From assembly GCF_024297065.1 (NCBI RefSeq), contig NZ_CP101114.1, positions 496,001 to 560,000 on the forward strand: 64,000 nucleotides of DNA, in the 5' to 3' direction. This stretch comes from Bartonella harrusi (GTDB lineage: Bacteria > Pseudomonadota > Alphaproteobacteria > Rhizobiales > Rhizobiaceae). The translations under genes and the position numbers were made by a program. Below are positions 10,621 to 20,118 of this stretch, one piece after another. The notes beneath the pieces are model-generated. The model worked only from the letters and a program-made list of their open reading frames with translations, had not been told where the DNA came from and made no database searches. Position 1 is the first letter of the stretch; each line of letters starts with the position of its first letter.

Positions 10621-11923
10621 TTGTTTTGGGAGCTCTTTATAAAAGAGGATAAATTTTCTGGTAATGATACCAGCGTTATGGAGAAATCAGGGAGTGAAGG
10701 GGCTGGGGTGGAAGATTTTGAGATCATTATAAAAGAGAAAACGGCGTTGACTGGAGGCATTATTGTCAATACGGCGTCTGTTGAAAAAAAACAACCTAAC
10801 AACAGAAAGTATCACAGCGGCGGACATCATCGACAGGGCAAGTGCTCAAGCTAGCAATAATGGCACTCTCATCATTATTGATGAGACAGAGCTAAAGGCA
10901 TTGACAGGGCAAGGGGTTGAACAAACCATCGCCTCCCTCAACCGCGACACTGCGACAGCCCATCAAGCTGTATAACCGCTTGATGTTGGTAGGCTAGAAC
11001 AGATCGTGCATGAAAACCGTGAAATGGCAACCCAATTGCTAGAAGAAGGGTTTAAATACAGCGATGAAGCTTATAAAACCCTGTTTATCAAAAAGCACCC
11101 CATCTCTGTGGTGGCCCGTGATAAAGTGGCCCGTGATAAAAATTGCAAAATCATCTATAAAAAAGATGCAAATGGGGAGCCTCTAGAAGACGCTCGTGGT
11201 CAAAAAATTCCCGAAACGCGTCCTTTAACAGATGCGGATAAGCAGCATTTATAGAAAGGCGCTGATGGTCGGGTTCATATCTCTCTCAATGGGATTTTTA
11301 CACCGTCTGAAGAGGCTGCTGTTTATGCGGTTCAACATGCTAAAAATAAAAATGATCCGATTTATGTTGTTGAGTTTCCGCAAGCAGATTCGGCCATGTC
11401 AGAATTACTGGTCGCAGGCTATCAAAAGTTTCTGGAAAATAACTTTTGGGGTTTGAGCAATTCAACACAAGAAGCAAAAGATCTGATGCGTATCTACGGT
11501 AATAGCGGGTTGCAACCCTATGGCCATAGTCGTGGCGCTATGACATTGGGGAATATGTTGAATTCTTTCAAACAAGAAGGCGTGCATGGTATAGCCGACA
11601 ATACGAAGATCAATTTTTATGGACCAGCGGCTAATGCCGCAGCTACAGCCGGTCTGTTAGGTTATGTGAGTGATGGCAAACAAACCACGGTTGGCTTTGA
11701 TGGGCATAAAGATGACTTTGTAAGCCGGTGGATCGGAGGCAATGGCTATACCTATGGGACAATGCCTTCTGGTAGTAGCACTTGGAACGAAATGGAGAAA
11801 ATGTTCACAGATCCCAACAATGTCCATACGTGTCTTAGAAACGCGAGTGCTATGTGTAGATATAATTATGGCACATCCCATTTAGAACAAGTTCCTTCAA
11901 ATAAATCGTGGAGTAAGAAATGA
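10621..11923 (+). pseudogene. Remnant of FHA/CdiA-like exoprotein, C-terminal end
   Basis: C-terminal part of a large two-partner-secretion exoprotein of the filamentous hemagglutinin/contact-dependent inhibition type, recognised from blocks such as KNNLTTESITAADI, IVHENREMATQLLEEGFKY and SELLVAGYQKFLENNFWGLS. It ends in a module with a hydrolase-like GHSRG nucleophile elbow (YGHSRGAMTLGN). One frame (frame 2) runs from 10763 to 11923 with in-frame stops TAA at 10973 and TAG at 11252. The 5' piece (10621-10854) is in another frame. One base too many in the A8 run at 10784-10791 explains the shift. A 15-base tandem duplication at 11111-11140 repeats VARDK. No secretion signal, haemagglutination repeats or TpsB partner is present. 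It is therefore a fragment, not an expressed toxin. Confidence 0.8.
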
Positions 11924-12319
11924 AACAAATTTTAAAACTATTAAGTACTATAATTCTGTTGATTATAGTGGGATGTCAGTTTAACAAACCTCCCACATCA
12001 TCTCTAGCGGTATGGAAGAAGCCAGGAGCAGATTTTACGGAGGTGGGAAAAGCCTTGTTAGAATGTGGTATGCCAACCCCTTATGATGTTTTTCCAGAAA
12101 ATTAGAAGCTAAGTAACAATGCACTAGCAACAATTCATGCTTGCATGGTTCAATCAGGATTCCGCTATGAAGAAAGGGGGGGGATGGTGTGTAAATCATA
12201 AAGCCGAAAACCTACCCATTTGTCGTCCCGGTGCTGTCATACCAAAACGAAGTGTTGAAAAGCGCTTAAACAGCCCGTTTTGTAAAAAAAGTCCAGTACA
12301 ACCTGAATGCAAGTCTTAA
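11920..12319 (+). pseudogene. Broken lipoprotein companion of FHA-like protein
   Basis: The start overlaps the stop of the FHA-like frame (ATGA at 11920-11923). The product begins with a lipoprotein signal peptide (MKQILKLLSTIILLIIVGC, lipobox IVGC). The continuation ALLECGMPTPYD and, in another frame, IPKRSVEKRLNSPFCKK match a small cysteine-rich lipoprotein that I recall being encoded after FHA-like genes in other Proteobacteria. Two lesions are visible: TAG at 12103-12105, and a frameshift at a run of eight G (12176-12183), where seven G would join the two frames. The function of the family is unknown to me; an accessory or immunity-like role is only a guess from position. Confidence 0.7.
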
Positions 12320-12994
12320 TTTTTTCTGGTGATAATGAATAATCCTGCTCTTATGGCGGGATTGTTTCTCCAAACCATTGCTGGTCTATTTTTAACTTTA
12401 TGGCGTTGTTTATCTAAGAGGGTGCGTGCTTTTTTTGTTGCTTGTAAATCAACATCTAATCCCAATGCAGCAGCATGTTTGAGACAAAGATTAAGACGAA
12501 TGAGAGCTTTTTCTGCTGTTGTAGCTTTAGTATGCCAGATGGGAGCAAGTGTATTGCGTATATCAGTTTGGGTAATTTCTGAAACCGGTAGACAAACTAA
12601 TTTAGGAAGAATATAAGGACGTAAAGGTGCAAACCAATGTCCATTTTTACTATCATTTTTGAGTTCAGCTTTACGATTTTCAAAAGCATCCAGAGCAATA
12701 TCTTTTAAATAATGCAGATTACGCATTGCTTCACGTTTTTGTTTGTCACGTTCTTTAATGGGGTTACGTCCCTCACGAAGAACAAGACGCCATTGTGTTG
12801 CACTATTCACGGGCTTTTTTAAAAGAGACATCTCTTAAAGCACCTAAGCCCATTTCACGACGTTGCCCGTAGATGGTATAACGTCAAAGCCATTGATCAC
12901 CACCATCTTTACTCCTATGAAGGTGCAAGTCGGCCCCATCATACTATTTACCAGCTTCCAATGTAGCGGCAGTCCTTGCACTAAGATGGTTCAT
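12316..12994 (-). pseudogene. Remnant of P4-type tyrosine integrase (phage integrase)
   Basis: The reverse strand reads an integrase N-terminus (MNHLSARTAATLEAGK, then YDGADLHLHRSKDGGDQWL, then RYTIYGQRREMGLGALRD), which is the DUF4102 arm-binding domain. The SAM-like core-binding domain follows (WFAPLRPYILPKLVCLPVSE, HTKATTAEKALIRLNL). In-frame stops interrupt the N-terminal part twice (after LEAGK and after DQWL), and a +1 shift near 12800 joins KKARE to ATQWR. The frame ends at 12316 shortly after PAMVWR, so the whole catalytic domain (R-H-R-Y) is missing. It is convergent with the lipoprotein remnant. It marks past integration by a phage or island. No attachment site could be defined. Confidence 0.8.
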
Positions 12995-13680
12995 AAGAGG
13001 CGTTTTATTCCTTTCTTTAGAGTTTTTACCCACACAATAATCCCACTTGTGACGTGCAAAGGGATGGTTTGATTCATCATAAACAGGATTGAAATGAGAG
13101 AATCTTAGGGTATTCACAGTTCTAATTCAATATGCAAAACGATGAATTGTCTTTAAAATCAATGTATTGTCCGTTTAATATGTGGCAAAGAGGTTTGAGA
13201 GTTGTGGTGATTGGGTACCCATTTATTTGGATCAGCAAGATGTTGGTGTGATCAGTGCTAATCTAGCAAGAGATATTTTAAAGCATAATAAGCATGGGGC
13301 CTATTTATGTGGTTGGAAAGATGAGTAGAAAGCACAAGAGCGAAGCAAGCACTCACAGAGAGAGAACGATAGTTTCTTCATGAGATGATCAATACCTATC
13401 AGAGGGTGAAAATGATGACTCGTTTTATGAAGTGGATCGTATTTTTTGTTTTTATGTTTGTTATCGATTGTGCATCGTCTGATGGATGCGCTCGAAAATA
13501 TTCTCACACATTTAAAACAATGAATTTCAAAGAATTAACAATTTTCTCTATAAAAACAAATTGTTAATATATGTGGGCTTAATTGGCATATTTAGTAATA
13601 TTATTGGCTAAAAAATCAGAGAAATAATGGGAATTGTTGTGATTAAAAAACAAGAAAATAATAAAGGTGAACATTTTTCT
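12995..13680. other. Gene-poor segment inside the decayed island
   Basis: No intact gene. An open plus-strand stretch at 13197-13328 has a protein-like composition (CGDWVPIYLDQQDVGVISAN, ending TAG at 13326) but no start codon, so it may be a relic of a mobile-element gene; I do not recognise the family. A second frame at 13385-13567 (60 codons) begins with a hydrophobic segment and has no clear ribosome-binding site. Base composition becomes AT-rich towards 13600. Confidence 0.5.
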
Positions 13681-15651
13681 ATGAGAGAAAATCTTATTGG
13701 AAGAGTTTGTCGTTTTCCTAAACCGTCCACTGAAGTGGAAGCTTTACAGCCTGTTTTTGAAGCAGTAAGCAACGCTATCCACGCGCATGAAGATTCTATG
13801 CGAGAAGATTCCAGAAGCGCAGGGAGTATAGATATAACAATCAAAGATATCAATAATAATGAATCATTCCAAATTATAATTAAAGACAATGGTGTAGGGT
13901 TGGATGATGAGCACTTTAAAGCTTTTCGTACTGTAGATACCAACTTTAAATTAAAAAAAGGAGGGAAAGGGGGTGGGCGGTTGCTATGGTTGGATGCATT
14001 TAAGAAAATATAAGTTAAAAGTATTTTCCTTGAAGCAAATCAGCTTTACCAGAGAAGTTTTAAGTTTTGTTTAGAAGAAAAAAACAGATTCTTGATCATT
14101 CAAAAATACCTCTGATTAATCAAGAAATAACAGGAACAGAGATTATTTTTACAGGTTTAAGAGATGCTGCCTATCAAAAATATTTTCCACGCGAAACTGA
14201 CGCAATTATTGCTCATCTTGGTGCACATTTTTTTCAGATTTAATTTTAGGAGAAATTCCTCAAATAAATTTTTATTATAATCATATACCTGTTGATTTAG
14301 CAAAAAAAGTTAAAAGTTATTTAGTAGAAAATCGGGGAGAGATTACACTTAAAACACCAAAATTTGGTTTATTAAAAATTCATAATTTTATTTGTAAGAA
14401 GGATGTTAACCACAATGTTAAGGGAAATCACAAACTACATCTTTTTGCGCATAACCGCACTGTTATTACTAAAAGCATAGATAATCTGGTTGGTTTTGGA
14501 AGATTTGGAGAGAAAAGGTCGGTGTATCATGGTTGCATAAGTGGTCAATATTTAGATGATAGAGTCAATCAAGAAAGAACGAATTTTTCTTTTAACAATA
14601 GTATATTGGATGATATTTTACGTGAAGTTGCCGATCACATCACAGAGAGCGTTCTGGCTCCAGAAAATGACGAGTATGAAAGAGAACGTTTAGATAAATT
14701 AAAAAAATTTTGTAAAACGCACCCTTCCTATTGCTTTGATAGTTATGAAAACTTATTAAAAAAACTTCCTAAAGCTGCAAAAAATAAAGAAGCATTTGTT
14801 AACACACTGGCTATTCATAAGCTGAGGAGAGAAAAAAAGCAAGATTTGAGAATTGAAGAAATATATCGTGAAATGCCAATACGGAAAGCTTTTCCACAAA
14901 GATTTCTGAACTTGCAAAAGAAGTTAAAGATGAAGAAACAAGACAGTTAGCAGAGTATGTTATACGGCGTAAAGTTATACTTGAAATTTTAGAGAGGCTA
15001 ATAATAGAAGTTAAGAAAAATGATAATGGTCAAGAAGTGCCGCATTTAGAAAAAACATTGCATAAACTTATTTGTCCAATGTCTGTTCGGGGAGATGATC
15101 CCGAATCTAGGAAAAGCTTAACGCACGATTTATGGATTATTGATGAGCGATTAACATTTACAAGATACTTTGCTTCGGATGTTTCTCTCAACAAAATCGT
15201 GGACAATAGTACAGAAAACGGACGTCCTGATTTGGTATGTTATGATCAATTATATGCTCTAGGACTAGAAGGTCGTATTGATGCAGATTTAGATAAGTTA
15301 ATATTGGTGGAGTTTAAAAGACCAGGTCAGAAAAACTATAAAGAAGGTTATTTCCCTATGCATCAAATAAATAAATACCTTAATGAGCTTAGAGGAAAGC
15401 GTATAAAGACATTTGATAATAAGAAAATAAAGATTTCAGAGCAGTGTATTTTTGATTGTTATATTATTGCTGATATAGAAGGTGAACTTAAAACGCAAAC
15501 GTCCACATGGCAAAAAACAGCGAATGGGCGAGGGAGAATTAATCCTTTACAGGGAGAGTTTCGAGGATCAGTTAAAATAATAGAGTGGTGGGATTTATTG
15601 GAAGATGCAAAATTAAGGAATGAAGCATTTATTTCTACATTAAATGTTTAA
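13681..15651 (+). pseudogene. GHKL ATPase - PD-(D/E)XK-like nuclease protein, frameshifted
   Basis: Reconstructed product of about 655 residues. The N-terminal part is a GHKL (HSP90/gyrase B/histidine-kinase type) ATPase domain: N box EAVSNAIHAHED, G1 box KDNGVGLDDEHF, G2-like KKGGKGGGRLLWLDAF. The C-terminal part has RPDLVCYD and, about 30 residues on, LILVEFKRPG, the D...E-x-K pattern of PD-(D/E)XK nucleases. A charged, probably helical middle lies between. Four lesions interrupt it: TAA at 14011, loss of one base near 14094, a T7 run at 14228-14234 one T short, and loss of one base near 14878. Start 13681 is preceded by GGTGA; an upstream ATG at 13627 is possible. Neighbours are an integrase remnant and an XRE remnant. 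A DNA-targeting defence role is inferred from architecture and context only. Confidence 0.75.
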
Positions 15652-15835
15652 TTTTTAGATGTGCTTGACAATATCTTCGCATATTTTAAAAGGTAGATAA
15701 TCAAAAATTAAAACGATTAAATCATTAAAAAAATCTCTCGAAAAGAGCTGCTGATTCGAAATAATTGTAGAAAAAAATCTAAAATTTTTTTCTAGAGTCA
15801 GGGTAAAAGTTTCTTCATTTCATAGGATTTTTTAG

Positions 15836-16264
15836 ATGATTACACCTTTTGTAAAAGCTTACGCAAAATGCGCATTGATCACACTCTGAACATCTTTTAG
15901 ATATGGCAGAGAGATTAGATGTTTCTGGGCCATTTTTATCATCTGTAGAAATGGGCGAAAACCTGTACCCGCGTTGATATGGAAGAAAAGATCATAGAGC
16001 TTTACGCTTTAAATAGAGCTTTACGCTTTAAATTAAGAGGCAGCAACCTGCTTAAGGAAAAAAGTGGATGCCTGTCACAATAATTTTGTCATCAAATCTT
16101 CTGATCCATTGTATTGTGAAACTGTTAGCATATTTATTAGACTTTTAAATATTTTTTCACAACAGGATTTAGAGGTATTCAGAGAAATGTTAGAAGCAAT
16201 TATAGAAGAAAAAAGCAAAAAATGCTCATATTCTGAAAAAACATTAGAAAATTCTATTCCTTAA
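15836..16264 (+). pseudogene. Remnant of XRE-family HTH regulator
   Basis: Frames switch along the segment, but together they read like a small Cro/C1-type regulator: start MITPF, then DMAERLDVSGPFLSSVEMG (helix-turn-helix with the SxFLSSxE recognition helix), then VDMEEKIIELYAL, ending in a helical tail (LLNIFSQQDLEVFREMLEAI) at 16264. A 19-base tandem duplication (15994-16012 and 16013-16031, unit ATAGAGCTTTACGCTTTAA) lies in the middle and changes the frame. Such regulators often sit beside toxin or defence genes. Here it follows the ATPase-nuclease remnant by 184 bases. Whether the two were functionally linked is unknown. Confidence 0.6.
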
Positions 16265-16570
16265 CTTTGATTCACGCATTCAGCACATTAAAAAAGAAGG
16301 TCATTATACTACAGCAGTATATTTATAAAAATATAAAGGGGAGGGTATTCTTTCGTAATTTTGAGAGATAATATCTGTTTGTGATTAAAATGGAGAAATG
16401 AAAATTTGTTTTTATATTCTTGATACTTATGAGAAAAATAAATGGTAAACGTTACGATACTATCCATAAATTAAAGTGGAAGTCTATCATTTTACATCAG
16501 AGTTTTCGTGAATAAGGGAAGAGTATAAATTGGTTGCGTTTTTTGATTTTCGGACTGGTATCAACATGAT
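16265..16570. other. Spacer between island remnant and ccm genes
   Basis: About 306 bases, AT-rich, no reading frame worth calling. It is probably the junction between the decayed island and the conserved backbone, and may hold the ccm promoter. No direct repeat matching an attachment site was recognised. Confidence 0.5.
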
Positions 16571-16616
16571 ATGCTATTACGAGTTTTGTCAGCATTTTTT
16601 CTTACTCTTCTAGCAA

Positions 16617-17303
16617 GTGTTCTTTTTTTCGCTCCATAACTGTGGAACGAAAAAAGAAGCGAGAGCTGATATCATTGATAGTGATAGGTGTCGTATGTAT
16701 TCGGTTGATTTTGATAAGACTTGTATGCATCATAAAAACAGACATACTTTTAACGCGCTTAGTGTTTTATTTGTTCTTGTTATGACTTGGAGTATTTATG
16801 GTCTTACAGGTAATCCAGAAGTTAAAAGTTATTTTTTTAACGAGTTAATGGATAAGGATCCAAAGAAGCTTAGTAAGCATGAACAGCTTGTTCGTCTACA
16901 AGTGCTTTTTTTTCGTGCACCTCGTGATGGTAAGTTAGCAGATGCGTTAGCCATAGGATACCTAGAAGAAGGTCAATTTCAGGATGCTGTAAACACTTAT
17001 TTAGATGCGCTTCGCTTGAATAGAGAATCTGCTCCAAGGCTTGTTGGATATGGGTTGGCATTGGTGGGTTATGAGGGGGGAATGATTACGCAAGAAGCAC
17101 AAAATGCGTTTCAAAAAGCAGTGGATTTAGCGCCAAAAGATTTTTATCCTCGTTTATTACTCGCTGAAGCACTTCATCAGGCAGGAAAGTCTATGCAGGC
17201 GGTGCAGTTTTTACAAAATTTTCTTGATACAATGCCTGAAAACTTTATAGGACGATCGCGTGTTGAAGCGATGATCATTCAGTTACGTGATATGTCCGAT
17301 TAA
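16617..17303 (+). CDS. ccmI: Cytochrome c biogenesis protein CcmI/CycH, 5' end disrupted
   Basis: Part of the cytochrome c maturation machinery; it presents apocytochrome c to the heme lyase. The intact frame contains a membrane helix (ALSVLFVLVMTWSIYGLTGNPE, about residues 46-66) and then TPR-like repeats (LADALAIGYLEEGQFQDAV; AFQKAVDLAPKDFYPRLLLA). The typical N-terminal helix is present just upstream but in another frame: ATG at 16571 reads MLLRVLSAFFLTLLASVLFF and stops at 16637. The cytoplasmic linker between the two helices is much shorter than in relatives I know (often about 350 residues in total; here 228 or fewer). Translation could begin at GTG 16617, ATG 16695 or ATG 16725. The TPR module may still be made, or the gene may be dying. 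ccmE follows after 336 bases. Confidence 0.7.
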   Translation: MFFFSLHNCGTKKEARADIIDSDRCRMYSVDFDKTCMHHKNRHTFNALSVLFVLVMTWSIYGLTGNPEVKSYFFNELMDKDPKKLSKHEQLVRLQVLFFRAPRDGKLADALAIGYLEEGQFQDAVNTYLDALRLNRESAPRLVGYGLALVGYEGGMITQEAQNAFQKAVDLAPKDFYPRLLLAEALHQAGKSMQAVQFLQNFLDTMPENFIGRSRVEAMIIQLRDMSD

Positions 17304-17639
17304 AATATCGAGAAAGTGATGTTGGTGAGTTTAGATGATTAAAACAGAGGCAATATGAAAAAATACTCAGACAAGGGATTTGATGGTGATACGAGAAGGG
17401 TTTTATGCACGTGATGAGGAGATTGAAGTATTGAAGTTAAATAATGAAGGAGTATGATACAGGTTAGTTAAGGTATATACTAAGGGGCAGTAGGGAGCAA
17501 AAGTGACTCTTTTATAAAAAAAGAGATAAGAAAATGCTGAAGAAGTCTTTGGGGTGGAGAAAGGTGTTGGACTAAAAAGTTGCACCTCTCTATAAGATAT
17601 GCGAAGCTCTTATAACGTGTTTATAAAGAGAATTGTAGA
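17304..17639. other. Unusually long gap between ccmI and ccmE
   Basis: 336 bases without a convincing frame, where rhizobial ccmI and ccmE genes are normally almost touching. Several stop-rich short frames only. It may be an insertion, a decayed stretch, or carry a separate promoter for ccmE. No terminator hairpin was noticed. Confidence 0.5.
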
Positions 17640-18143
17640 GTGCCTATAAACAGTCAATCATTTCATAACTCTCCTTCATTGAGAGTCATCTTAAAGCAGC
17701 GAAAAAAAAAGCGATTGCTGATGATTTTTTTGTGCTTCTTTATTGTAGGAAGTACAATAAGTCTTATCATCTACGTCATGCATAATACAATGAGTTTTTT
17801 TCGAATGCCGTCTGAAATTACAAGGGAAGATATTCTAACGCGGCGTCCTTTACGTTTAGGTGGTTTTGTTGAAAAGGGAACTGTTGAATATGTTGGAGAG
17901 AGGGGCGTTCTTTTTTTTATAACGGATCATACAAAACACGAAAAAATATTTTTTAATGGTACCTTACCAGATCTTTTTCGTGAAGGGCAAGGCGTTATTG
18001 TGGAAGGGTATTTTGATAAACGGGGGCTTTTTATTGGTAAGCGTGTTTTAGCAAAACATGATGAGACTTATATGTCTAAAGAAACAGCTGATCGCTTGAA
18101 CAAACGTCACAGTGTGGAGAAAACATTCAATCGTGCTCGTTGA
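17640..18143 (+). CDS. ccmE: Cytochrome c maturation heme chaperone CcmE/CycJ
   Basis: Periplasmic membrane-anchored heme chaperone that binds heme covalently and passes it to the lyase CcmF/H. The N-terminal membrane helix ([20 protein letters not shown]) follows a basic stretch (KQRKKKR). The domain includes [16 protein letters not shown] and ends with the heme-binding region [13 protein letters not shown], which holds the conserved histidine and tyrosine. 167 residues, normal for the family. GTG at 17640 is used as the start; the next candidate would remove little. The 3' end overlaps the beginning of ccmF. Confidence 0.95.
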   Translation: MPINSQSFHNSPSLRVILKQRKKKRLLMIFLCFFIVGSTISLIIYVMHNTMSFFRMPSEITREDILTRRPLRLGGFVEKGTVEYVGERGVLFFITDHTKHEKIFFNGTLPDLFREGQGVIVEGYFDKRGLFIGKRVLAKHDETYMSKETADRLNKRHSVEKTFNRAR

Positions 18144-20118
18144 ATTGGGTCATATTTTTTTAGCCGCAGCGTTTGCAGTAAGTTTATTAGGGGCGTTTTT
18201 ACCTACTTTGGGTGTTTGGTGGAAAGAGCGTTTGTTGATGCAAACAGGAGTTCCTCTAACATATATTACTTTTACATTATTGTTTTTATCTTTTTTGATT
18301 ATCGTTCACGCCTATATTGTATCGGATTTTTCTGTTTTGAATGTTGTTGAGAATTCCCATTCGGAAAAACCGATACTTTATAAAATCACAGGTGTTTGGG
18401 GAAACCATGAAGGATCTATGTTCTTATGGGTTTTAAGTCTGGTTTTTTTTAGCACATTGATGGCATCATCTCGCCAACATTTACCAGAACAGTTTAAGGC
18501 GCTTATTTTAATATGCCAAAATTGGATTACAAGTGCTTTTCTTTTATTTATTCTTTTTATGTCCAATCCTTTTTTACGTGTTAATCCACCGGCATTACAG
18601 GGAAAAGATCTCAATCCTCTTTTACAAGATATCGCATTAGCCATTCATCCACCACTTCTTTATTTAGGCTATGTTGGTTTTTCACTTTGTTTTTCTTTTG
18701 CAATAGCAGCATTGATTATGGGGCATATTGATAGTTTTTGGGCGCGTTTGGTTCGTCCTTGGCTTCTCCTTGCTTGGTGCTTTTTGACCTTGGGTATTAT
18801 AGTTGGTTCCTATTGGGCTTATTATGAGCTAGGATGGGGGGGATATTGGTTTTGGGATCCCGTTGAAAACGTTTCATTTATGCCTTGGCTTTCAGGAACG
18901 GCATTTTTGCATTCTGCTCTTGTTCTTGAAAAGCGGGAAACATTAAAAAGTTGGACTTTATTTTTAGCCCTTCTGACTTTTTCCCTTTCTCTTATGGGAA
19001 CTTTTCTTGTTCGATCTGGTCTTTTAACGTCTGTTCATAGTTTTGCGGTTGATCCAGCACGGGGACGAGCAATACTTGCACTTTTATTCTTCTTCACAGG
19101 AGGTGCTTTTGTTCTTTTTGCATTCCGTGTACCTGTTTTGAAAACAGGGAAATTCTTTCAGCCAATTTCCCGTGAAGGTTTGATTGTTTTAAATAATTTA
19201 TTGCTCACAACAATAACCGCAACAGTATTCATTGGTACACTCTATCCTTACTTGATTGAAGCATTAACAGGTCAAAAAATTTCTGTAGGTGCTGCCTTTT
19301 TTAACCTTACCTGTGGTCCTTTAATAGTGTTATTGTTATTGCTAGTACCATTCGGATCGATGATGGCATGGAAACGTGGTGATTTTCTTGCAGTTATTGA
19401 GCGATTGTGGCTTGTTTTTATATTCGTTTTTATAATCTGTTTTATAACATTTTATAAAGCATCTTTGCGTGATATTTTTGCTACTTTAGGAATTGGCCTT
19501 GCAGCTTTTGTTTTTTTGAGCAGTTTAGTTGATCTTTGGGAAAAGAGCGGACACCGAAAGATAGCATTGTCAGTACGAATTAAGAGATTTATTGGATTAC
19601 CATGGTCCGTTTTTGGTGCGGCAATAGCACATATGGGATTAGGTGTTACATTATTCGGTATTGTCTATGCTGCGACTTTTTCACAAGAGCGTATTCTCAC
19701 CATGCATAGAGGAGATATCGTGACAATAGCAGATAAAACACTTCACTTTGATGGAGTTCACAATGGTGCTGGTCCAAATTATTCTACAATGGAATTTCAT
19801 TTTACAATATATGAAAATAAAAATGGTGTGCGCAGTGTAACAGCATCAAAACGTTTTTATTCAAGTCAAAACACATCAACAACAGAAGTTGGTATTCAAA
19901 ATCATGGCTTATCTCAGTTATATATTGTGCCGAGGCGTATAGATGATCAAGGGCTTGCTGTCCATATATGGTGGAAACCTTATATAATTTGTGTTTGGTT
20001 AGGGGGATTGATGATGGCTATGGGGGGATGTCTTTCTCTTTTGGGCTATTGGTTCCGTATTGGGTTATATAAACCTTTAGCTTTCCACTTTAAATTTTTT
20101 AAAAAGGTGTTGAGATGA
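18133..20118 (+). CDS. ccmF: Cytochrome c-type biogenesis heme lyase subunit CcmF/CycK
   Basis: Large polytopic inner-membrane protein that, with CcmH and CcmI, ligates heme to apocytochrome c. Conserved blocks are visible: [14 protein letters not shown], and the tryptophan-rich WWD motif [20 protein letters not shown] that handles heme. There are about 14-15 hydrophobic helices over about 660 residues. The frame is open from GTG 18112, but family members begin like xLVELGH, so GTG 18133 is the better start. It overlaps ccmE by 11 bases. The stop overlaps the ccmH start (ATGA), showing translational coupling. Confidence 0.95.
   Translation: MLVELGHIFLAAAFAVSLLGAFLPTLGVWWKERLLMQTGVPLTYITFTLLFLSFLIIVHAYIVSDFSVLNVVENSHSEKPILYKITGVWGNHEGSMFLWVLSLVFFSTLMASSRQHLPEQFKALILICQNWITSAFLLFILFMSNPFLRVNPPALQGKDLNPLLQDIALAIHPPLLYLGYVGFSLCFSFAIAALIMGHIDSFWARLVRPWLLLAWCFLTLGIIVGSYWAYYELGWGGYWFWDPVENVSFMPWLSGTAFLHSALVLEKRETLKSWTLFLALLTFSLSLMGTFLVRSGLLTSVHSFAVDPARGRAILALLFFFTGGAFVLFAFRVPVLKTGKFFQPISREGLIVLNNLLLTTITATVFIGTLYPYLIEALTGQKISVGAAFFNLTCGPLIVLLLLLVPFGSMMAWKRGDFLAVIERLWLVFIFVFIICFITFYKASLRDIFATLGIGLAAFVFLSSLVDLWEKSGHRKIALSVRIKRFIGLPWSVFGAAIAHMGLGVTLFGIVYAATFSQERILTMHRGDIVTIADKTLHFDGVHNGAGPNYSTMEFHFTIYENKNGVRSVTASKRFYSSQNTSTTEVGIQNHGLSQLYIVPRRIDDQGLAVHIWWKPYIICVWLGGLMMAMGGCLSLLGYWFRIGLYKPLAFHFKFFKKVLR

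Noticed and set aside
13385-13567. 60-codon frame with hydrophobic start and IDCASS
   Set aside because: Resembles a lipoprotein signal only loosely, weak initiation context, within a decayed region.
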